A stretch of 64,000 nucleotides of DNA, taken from assembly GCA_030431515.1 (NCBI GenBank), contig JAUIIX010000006.1, positions 1-64,000 of the forward strand. Reading direction: 5' to 3'. Both the position numbers and the translations under genes were made by a program. Of this stretch, positions 58,546 to 64,000 are shown one piece after another. The DNA comes from a bacterium. Its GTDB lineage: Bacteria; Bacteroidota; Ignavibacteria; Kapaibacteriales; UBA2268. Every line of letters begins with the position of its first letter. The stretch's first letter is position 1. Below the pieces are notes generated by a model, which ran no database searches, was not told where the DNA came from, and saw nothing but the letters and a program-made list of their open reading frames with translations.

Positions 58546-58932
58546 TCATATTTTATTTTCGAAAATATTTAATATTTTGACCTTAAAACTATCAAAATCC
58601 TTAACGTTTCTAGTCACCAGCTTTAGATTGTAATTCTGAGCTGTTGAAAGTATTAAGTTGTCAGGAATTTTAATTTTCTTAATTTTAAAATTTTCAATTG
58701 TTCTTTCTGCAATATCACAGTTAATTTCTATTATTTCAAAAACATTTAGCAATTCCTTAACTTTTTTCTCTTGTTGTTTAGTAAATGGATAACTCAAAAC
58801 CTCAATGAAAGTAATTAAAGAAATAGCAGAGTCATTTATATTTTTTGTAATAAATTCACTTGCAACTTTATTGTTTTGCAAATGATAAATTATTATATTT
58901 GAATCAATTAGAAATTTTAATTTCTTTCCCAT
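58546..58932 (-). CDS. vapC: PIN-domain toxin (VapC-like)
   Basis: The 128-aa protein has a PIN ribonuclease fold. The acidic residues are seen in LKFLIDSNIIIYHL (Asp), ITFIEVLSYP (Glu), KIPDNLILSTAQNYN (Asp) and LVTRNVKDF (Asp). Family members cleave tRNA or rRNA. It overlaps the putative antitoxin by 16 bp. It lies between asnB and the aminotransferase of the polysaccharide operon on the same strand. Confidence 0.9.
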   Translation of the reverse strand: MGKKLKFLIDSNIIIYHLQNNKVASEFITKNINDSAISLITFIEVLSYPFTKQQEKKVKELLNVFEIIEINCDIAERTIENFKIKKIKIPDNLILSTAQNYNLKLVTRNVKDFDSFKVKILNIFENKI

Positions 58933-59150
58933 TCATCTCTAATATTTTCTTGCCATTTCACTGGATCTAATTTATCTTTTAGTAATCCAGCAGTTTCACT
59001 TACAATATTTGTTTTACTAATATGATTATTTTCATCAATTGGATAAATAAGAAGTTCTAATTTTTTATTAATTAAATGCTTCGGTATTTTTACGATAATA
59101 CTTTCCCCAGATAAATCAATTATCTCTTTATAAATTTTATTTGATTTCAT
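58917..59150 (-). CDS. vapB: VapB-like antitoxin
   Basis: The 77-aa protein has a short beta-strand N-terminus (SIIVKIPKHLINKKLELLIYPID), as in AbrB/MazE or Phd-like DNA-binding antitoxins, and a C-terminal toxin-wrapping tail ETAGLLKDKLDPVKWQENIRDEW. The AG-[IL]LK..-D-DPV.WQ pattern is typical of antitoxins that pair with PIN toxins. It precedes and overlaps the toxin gene. Confidence 0.82.
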   Translation of the reverse strand: MKSNKIYKEIIDLSGESIIVKIPKHLINKKLELLIYPIDENNHISKTNIVSETAGLLKDKLDPVKWQENIRDEWERN

Positions 59151-59186
59151 AAACGACCTATCTTTTAAATATCTAATTATTTACAG

Positions 59187-59486
59187 TTATGAGTTAAGAA
59201 TTTTACTTGCATTAGCTGTAGTATCTCTATATAAGTTAGGATAAATACCCTTAGTAATTTCATCACTCAATAGCTTCTTTGCTTCATCTAATCCAAGTAC
59301 ATCAATTAGTTTGTACTTAGAATTACCATTTAATAATATTGTTTTTAATTCAATTGAAGATAATGAATTAGACTGTATCTTTACAAAGAAAAAATCGTCC
59401 AACTGACTTTCTTGAATGTTATAGTCCCAAACCACTTTTTTTAGCATTTGGGGAAGTTCTTCAATTTTATTTAAGTTACTTTTCAT
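59187..59486 (-). CDS. Small hypothetical protein
   Basis: I do not recognise this 99-aa protein. The N-terminal part contains an acidic/aromatic stretch (QESQLDDFFFVKIQSNSLSSIELKTILL). The C-terminal half is helical (GLDEAKKLLSDEITKGIYPNLYRDTTANASKIL). It sits between the VapB-like gene and the aminotransferase gene and may be a remnant or partner of a toxin-antitoxin module. Confidence 0.5.
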   Translation of the reverse strand: MKSNLNKIEELPQMLKKVVWDYNIQESQLDDFFFVKIQSNSLSSIELKTILLNGNSKYKLIDVLGLDEAKKLLSDEITKGIYPNLYRDTTANASKILNS

Positions 59487-59517
59487 TGTTTTTTAGTGAA
59501 TTACTACTATTCTCCAA

Positions 59518-60654
59518 CTACTCAATCCCTTTTAAAACTTCTACTACATATTTATAATCTTCATCAGTCATTCGATTATGAAGTGGAATTGCCATTGATT
59601 GATTATTTGCAATCATTGCTCCTGGGAAATCATTTGGGTTAATTCCAATTTTATCAGTATAGTAACTTAGCATAGTAACTGCATGAGTTCCTGGTCGAGT
59701 AGAAATTCCTTTATTCTGTAATATTTCCATAATTTCATTTCTTGAATAAGGAGATTTACTCTCATCAATCAAAGTTACATAAGATTGCCAACCGTGTTTG
59801 TAATTCTCATCTCTCCAAGGAGTTGTTAGCCAATCAATTGAGGCAAGTTCTTTATCATAAAACTCAGCCCATTTTGCTCTTTCGTCTATGAAGAAGTCAA
59901 GCTTTTTAATCTGCACAACACCAACTGCACCTTGTAAATCAGTCATTCTATAATTATAACCAAGCATATTAAAGTCAGGAAGAATATATGGCTTAGGTCC
60001 GTGATGACGTTGTTCTTCTGAAATAGAAGCCCCATGATTTCTCAATTGAGATAAATATTCAGCAATATCATCATCATTAGTAGTTAACATTCCACCTTCA
60101 CCTGTAGTAACAGATTTTCTTGGGTGAAAAGAAAAGCAACCTATATTTCCTAATCCACCAGCAGGTGTATTTTTATAAGCCGCACCAGCAGCACATGCAC
60201 CATCTTCAACCAACGGAATATTGCCAGCAATTTCTTTAATTCTATCCATATCAGCACACAAGCCAAATAAATGAACTGGTATAATTGCTTTAGTTTTAGA
60301 AGTAATTTTTGATTTTAATTGTTCTGGATCAATATTAAAAGTTTTAACATCAATATCACAAAATACTGGCTTAGCACCACAATATAAAATCACATTTGCA
60401 GTAGAAACCCAAGTAAATGCAGGTACTATAACTTCATCTCCTTCACCTACACCAAGTGCAACTAATGCCAAATGAAGTGCAGTAGTTGCACTCGTAACAG
60501 CAATAGCGTGCTTTACATTATGACGTTCTGCAAATAACTGCTCAAACTCTCTAACCTTTGGACCAGCTGTAAGCCAACCAGTCATAAGTGGTTCTTTAGT
60601 TGCTTGCCATTCTTCTTCACCCGTTACAGGTTGTGATATTTGTATTTGTCTCAT
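59518..60654 (-). CDS. DegT/DnrJ/EryC1-type sugar aminotransferase
   Basis: This 378-aa PLP enzyme aminates a keto nucleotide-sugar. The N-terminal ISQPVTGEEEWQATKEPLMTGWLTAGPKVREFE is the family opening, with AVTSATTALHLALVALGVG and DGACAAGAAYKNTPAG. The Schiff-base Lys is in SFHPRKSVTTGEGGM. The C-terminus has ISTRPGTHAVTMLSYY. It may convert the product of the WlbA-type dehydrogenase, or a 4-keto sugar from the epimerase upstream; sequence does not decide. Confidence 0.92.
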   Translation of the reverse strand: MRQIQISQPVTGEEEWQATKEPLMTGWLTAGPKVREFEQLFAERHNVKHAIAVTSATTALHLALVALGVGEGDEVIVPAFTWVSTANVILYCGAKPVFCDIDVKTFNIDPEQLKSKITSKTKAIIPVHLFGLCADMDRIKEIAGNIPLVEDGACAAGAAYKNTPAGGLGNIGCFSFHPRKSVTTGEGGMLTTNDDDIAEYLSQLRNHGASISEEQRHHGPKPYILPDFNMLGYNYRMTDLQGAVGVVQIKKLDFFIDERAKWAEFYDKELASIDWLTTPWRDENYKHGWQSYVTLIDESKSPYSRNEIMEILQNKGISTRPGTHAVTMLSYYTDKIGINPNDFPGAMIANNQSMAIPLHNRMTDEDYKYVVEVLKGIE

Positions 60655-60666
60655 TTTAAAAATGTT

Positions 60667-61122
60667 TTAATTATTTGCTAAATTTTCATTTGAGTAAATG
60701 ATCGATTTATTTATTATTTCTTTTAATTTCGGAAATATAGTAATTACATCTCTAAATAAATCTTTTAATTCTTCTAATATGTATTCGTGACTAATTGAAT
60801 TTCTTAATTCTCTGATTTCTAATAAGTCTTTTGAATTAGATATTATTCCAATTTTTTCTAAGTAATTTGCTTTATCAATTAAAGTAAAATTTGTTTCACC
60901 AAGTAAATAAAAGAAAGATTTTAAATATTTTTGTGTGAAAATATCACTCAGTCTTGAAAATCTTGCTGTCATTGCTTCCATCGTTTCAAGTTCTTCGTAA
61001 TTGAAATCTTTAGTTGTATTTATTTTTTCAACTTTTGTAATTGAATATTCTAATATTTCAAGCCCTTTTTGCAGTTGAATAGTAAGAACTTCTATTTCAC
61101 TTATTACTTTCTTCCTATTCAC
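60667..61122 (-). CDS. hepT: HEPN toxin (HepT-like)
   Basis: The 151-aa all-helical protein carries the HEPN ribonuclease motif Rx4HxY as RNSISHEY near residue 110. In the HepT/MntA systems this Tyr is modified by the partner nucleotidyltransferase to silence the RNase. It overlaps the MNT gene by 4 bp, with the nucleotidyltransferase first. The long N-terminal part (residues 1-70) is helical. Confidence 0.85.
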   Translation of the reverse strand: MNRKKVISEIEVLTIQLQKGLEILEYSITKVEKINTTKDFNYEELETMEAMTARFSRLSDIFTQKYLKSFFYLLGETNFTLIDKANYLEKIGIISNSKDLLEIRELRNSISHEYILEELKDLFRDVITIFPKLKEIINKSIIYSNENLANN

Positions 61123-61406
61123 AGTATTATTGACTCTTCCATTGCTATTTCTTTAAAATTAGATTCTTCATCAAAAGTAAAATTCACTAAATCTATTTTT
61201 TGTTCACCAATTAAATTTTTGATTTCTCTCAAAATTCTTCTTTTTCTTTCAGATTCAATTTTTTCTTTAGTTAGTAGCAATAAATCAATATCACCACCTT
61301 TTTTATTATCATCTACTCTTGAGCCAAAAAGTCTTAACTCATAATTAGAAATATTATTATTAACTGAGTTTCTAATTGATTCTAATTGAAATTCACTTAA
61401 ACGCAA
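61119..61406 (-). CDS. mntA: MNT nucleotidyltransferase antitoxin (MntA-like)
   Basis: The 95-aa minimal nucleotidyltransferase has the active-site motif GSRVDDNKKGGDIDLLLLT (GS-x9-DxD), and the third acidic residue is likely in LVNFTFDEE. Such proteins attach AMP to the HEPN partner and so neutralise it. It directly follows the stop of the epimerase gene, with no gap. The gene order (MNT before HEPN) differs from the commonest order. Confidence 0.88.
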   Translation of the reverse strand: MRLSEFQLESIRNSVNNNISNYELRLFGSRVDDNKKGGDIDLLLLTKEKIESERKRRILREIKNLIGEQKIDLVNFTFDEESNFKEIAMEESIIL

Positions 61407-62387
61407 TTACCTATCCAAAGGGTTTTCTTCACGCCATCTAATTAGCTCAAGTAAGCCATCATTTAAGTTATACTTTGGTACAAATCCTAAATGTTCATGA
61501 GCTTTTTTATTAGAGCCAATTCTATTTTTTACTAATCTACGGGCATCATCTTCACTATATGGCTTGTACGTTACTTTTAAGTCAGATTCTTTCAACTCTA
61601 ATATTAAGTCACATAATTGCTTAATACTTGTTTGAACTTCTGTCCCCACATTATAAAATTCATCAGTTCTTTCAGATTGTGCTGCTAAAACGTTAAATCT
61701 TCCAACATCTTCTACATAAACAAAATCATAAGCTTGTGAACCGTCTCCATTTATAACTGGTGGAACACCTTCGTCAATTTTATTCAACATAATTGGAATA
61801 ACTCCAGTATAAACAGCAGTTTGATCTTGATGAGGACCATATACATTCATATATCTAAGACCAACATAGTTTAAGCCATATCTATCTGCAAATGCTCTAC
61901 ACATAGCTTCACCTGAAATCTTTGTTGCACCATAGAAATTTTGATTATTGAAAGGATGTTCTTCAGTCATAGGTACTTGAACGGCATCACCATAAACAGA
62001 TGCAGATGAAGAGTAAACAAGTTTCTTGACATTATTTTTAACACATGCTTCTAATACATAAAAAGTACCTGCAACATTTACTTCAAATGCAGTTCTTGGG
62101 AAATCTTTACAATGAAGCAGCCACATTGCTGCTAAATGAAATACATAATCAACACCTTTCATCGCATCGTCAAGCAAATCAATATCCCTAATATCTCCAC
62201 CATTTGGATATATCTTACATCTCGGATCTTTTAATTGATGAGTTAAGTTAGACTCTTTTCCTCGAGTAAAATTATCATATACAATCACTTCACCAACATC
62301 TTGTTTTAGAAGTTCACTTACTACAAAACTTCCGATAAATCCACCACCGCCTATTACTAAGCACTTACTATTCTTTAATTCATTCAT
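61407..62387 (-). CDS. NAD-dependent nucleotide-sugar epimerase/dehydratase
   Basis: The 326-aa extended SDR opens with CLVIGGGGFIGSFVVSELLKQ. The catalytic region YSSSASVYGDAVQVPMTEEHPF and FYGATKISGEAM contain the YxxxK pair, and LRYMNVYGPHQDQTAVYTGVIPIML follows. It resembles UDP-glucose/UDP-GlcNAc 4-epimerases, but the exact substrate is unclear. It is the second gene of the locus and probably feeds the DegT aminotransferase or the glycosyltransferases. Confidence 0.85.
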   Translation of the reverse strand: MNELKNSKCLVIGGGGFIGSFVVSELLKQDVGEVIVYDNFTRGKESNLTHQLKDPRCKIYPNGGDIRDIDLLDDAMKGVDYVFHLAAMWLLHCKDFPRTAFEVNVAGTFYVLEACVKNNVKKLVYSSSASVYGDAVQVPMTEEHPFNNQNFYGATKISGEAMCRAFADRYGLNYVGLRYMNVYGPHQDQTAVYTGVIPIMLNKIDEGVPPVINGDGSQAYDFVYVEDVGRFNVLAAQSERTDEFYNVGTEVQTSIKQLCDLILELKESDLKVTYKPYSEDDARRLVKNRIGSNKKAHEHLGFVPKYNLNDGLLELIRWREENPLDR

Positions 62388-62496
62388 GATTTTAATTAAT
62401 TTAATTATAATTTAATTCTTTTTTATGGCAATGCCCTTTCACTTACATTTTACTATATAATATAAGTTAATAAAATTATTGTATTTAGGTGAGTTT

Positions 62497-63006
62497 CTAA
62501 GCCAATATTATGTTTTCTAACTCAATATTTACTATCAAAGATTTCCCTAAACTTTCGATTTCAACTACTAATTGATTCTTGCGGTTTACTTTAAGTATTT
62601 TTCCTTTATAATCTTTGAAGATCCCCGAGGTGAACTTTACTAATTTACCCTTTTTTGGTTCCCCATCCAAAAACTCTACTTCTGTCCCACTTTCTAAAAA
62701 TAACTTCAGCACATCAATTTCTTGCTGCCTAACTTCCACTGGTCTGCCCGAGAAAGAAATATATCTTGTTATTCCTTCAACCGCAATTAAATCATAAAGT
62801 TGTTCTTTCTTTACCTTTACAAAAATATAAGAATTAATAATAGGAACAAAAACATACTTCTTCCTATCGCTCCATTGCTTCAAAGTTTTTTTCAAGGGTA
62901 GATAATACTCCACACCTATTTTATCTAACCTCTCGGCAACTTTCTTTTCAGTTCTACTTTTAGTATATAAAGCGTACCATTTTGGTATATTCTCGCTTAT
63001 TTCCAT
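62497..63006 (-). CDS. UpxY-type NusG-like transcription antiterminator
   Basis: The 169-aa protein has a NusG N-terminal domain (KWYALYTKSRTEKKVAERLDKIGVEYYLPLKKTLKQWSDRKK, VFVPIINSYIFVKV) and a C-terminal KOW domain (GKLVKFTSGIFKDYKGKILKVNRKNQLVVEI). Specialised NusG paralogs of this type head capsule and O-antigen operons in Bacteroidota and allow RNA polymerase to read through the long transcript. It is the first gene of the 22-kb locus. A promoter lies just upstream. Confidence 0.93.
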   Translation of the reverse strand: MEISENIPKWYALYTKSRTEKKVAERLDKIGVEYYLPLKKTLKQWSDRKKYVFVPIINSYIFVKVKKEQLYDLIAVEGITRYISFSGRPVEVRQQEIDVLKLFLESGTEVEFLDGEPKKGKLVKFTSGIFKDYKGKILKVNRKNQLVVEIESLGKSLIVNIELENIILA

Positions 63007-63042
63007 TTATGAACTTTCTTACATTTTACGCAAAATAAAAAG

Positions 63043-63074
63043 CAAATATACGATTGTATGACTTTTAAAACAAA
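63043..63074 (-). promoter_or_regulatory. Promoter of the polysaccharide locus
   Basis: The minus strand reads TTTG, 20 bp, TATATTTG, an exact match to the Bacteroidota promoter. It is about 35 bp upstream of the NusG-like ATG, giving a very short leader. Confidence 0.8.
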
Positions 63075-63158
63075 CAATTAGCAAATATAAATATTAACAA
63101 ATTGATTTTTATTAAATAATTCTTTAATTTTAAAAATTATTATTTTCAAAAGATATAA

Positions 63159-64000
63159 ATGTTAGACTTCAAAAATTGGAACTCACTATTAAAAAACATC
63201 TTGTATGTGTTAGGGATTGTTATGATATATTTTATCATAAACTACCTAAGTGTATATCTACTACCATTTTTCTTAGCTACAGTTGCAGCATATATTATCA
63301 ATCCTTTTGTAAAATTCATTCAATATAAGTTAAAGTTCAAAAATAGAGTAATATCAGTATTAACTGTTTTCATCTTAATTGCTATAATTCTATCAACATT
63401 AGTATATTTAATTGGACCTTATATTATTAATGAAATTCGATTCTCTGCAGATTTAATTACACATTACTTTCAAGAAAGTTCCAAATCACCTGATTCTTTT
63501 ACTACACTTCTGATAAAACAATTTAACAAAATAGTTAATCCTGAGTTTCTACAATCACTTGTAACAGAAACGAATATTAATAAATATGCCGAAGATTTAG
63601 TGATTACTATTTGGAATTCATTCATGAAGATTTTTGGAATCTTTGAATCTATCTTTATAGTGATCACCTTTATTCTCTACTTACTTTTTATATTAGTGTA
63701 TTATGATGAATTTTCAAATAATTGGCAACGATATATACCACCTATTTACCGTAAAAATGCTATTATGGTATTCGAAGATCTTGAAAAATCAATGAAAATA
63801 TATTTTAGAGGGCAAAGTAAAATTGTAGTACTTCTATGTATATTATTTGCAATAGGTTTTAAAATCATTGGCTTACCACTTGCAATTTTACTTGGAGTAA
63901 TTACAGGAATAGCCAACTTTATACCATACTTACAACTCGCAATGATACCACCTGCATTATTACTTACATCAATACAAGCATTAGAAAATGGAACACCATT
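63159..64000 (+). CDS. AI-2E family transporter, partial (3' end outside window)
   Basis: The frame from the ATG at 63159 runs open to the window edge (about 280 codons) and is missed by the ORF track. It begins MLDFKNWNSLLKNIL, followed by paired N-terminal membrane helices with FLATVAAYIINPFVKFIQ, a soluble middle part, and then ITFILYLLFILVYYDEF. The family signature GLPLAILLGVITGIANFIPYLQ lies near the end. The UPF0118/AI-2E family includes exporters of signal molecules and Na+/H+ antiporters; the substrate is unknown. It is divergent from the NusG-like gene. Confidence 0.9.
   Translation, partial: MLDFKNWNSLLKNILYVLGIVMIYFIINYLSVYLLPFFLATVAAYIINPFVKFIQYKLKFKNRVISVLTVFILIAIILSTLVYLIGPYIINEIRFSADLITHYFQESSKSPDSFTTLLIKQFNKIVNPEFLQSLVTETNINKYAEDLVITIWNSFMKIFGIFESIFIVITFILYLLFILVYYDEFSNNWQRYIPPIYRKNAIMVFEDLEKSMKIYFRGQSKIVVLLCILFAIGFKIIGLPLAILLGVITGIANFIPYLQLAMIPPALLLTSIQALENGTP

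Overview
The window is AT-rich DNA (about 30% GC by eye) from a member of the Bacteroidota/Chlorobi (FCB) group. Four signals support this. One secreted metalloprotease ends in a type IX secretion (T9SS) sorting domain. Several promoters match TTTG-N19/20-TAnnTTTG (fusA, atpD, tRNA-His, the nusG-like gene). atpDC stands apart from the other ATP synthase genes. A UpxY/NusG-like antiterminator heads the polysaccharide locus. The AT content, the GldM-like envelope cluster and the gene content would also fit Ignavibacteria- or Kapabacteria-like lineages, but I cannot place it more precisely without phylogeny.

Layout. Positions 1-8.1 kb hold ppc (-), an SDR/membrane protein/AraC trio (+) flanked by a second, truncated copy of the ppc 5' end, then a GT2 glycosyltransferase and purM (+). 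Positions 8.2-16.4 kb are minus-strand housekeeping genes: fusA, an M24 peptidase-fold protein that has lost metal ligands, guaB, atpC-atpD, and a rhodanese/J-domain pair. Positions 16.4-22.2 kb hold a secreted hypothetical protein, tRNA-His, a PolB-like exonuclease with recQ, arsM and a glutathione peroxidase. Positions 22.2-23.4 kb are a non-coding island built from dispersed repeats. Positions 23.4-28.4 kb form a minus-strand operon: glycogen-synthase-like protein, lipoprotein, outer-membrane barrel, UDP-glucuronate decarboxylase. Positions 28.6-31.5 kb hold a lipoprotein, a tiny acidic protein, lgt and the T9SS-sorted M43 protease. Positions 31.7-38.7 kb are an envelope cluster: a GldM/PorM-like inner-membrane protein, two predicted outer-membrane proteins and a VWA-OmpA fusion. 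An acyl-CoA carboxylase subunit follows.

Positions 40.4-63.0 kb are one long minus-strand surface-polysaccharide locus. It starts with a strong promoter and a NusG-like antiterminator and ends at a bidirectional terminator. It encodes nucleotide-sugar enzymes (two epimerases, a DegT aminotransferase, WlbA-type dehydrogenase, NeuD-type acetyltransferase), a Wzx flippase, about five glycosyltransferases, an MBOAT O-acyltransferase with an SGNH-like partner, two AsnB-type amidotransferases and a CitE-MaoC-CitE trio. Two toxin-antitoxin modules (MNT/HEPN and VapBC) are embedded in it. An AI-2E family transporter runs off the right end.

The best candidates for something undescribed are: the CitE-MaoC-CitE-AsnB module inside the glycan locus, which may make an unusual acyl decoration; the GldM-like/VWA-OmpA envelope cluster; the ppc-flanked SDR/AraC cassette; and the palindromic repeat family GTAGTGAACGCAAATTTGCG....
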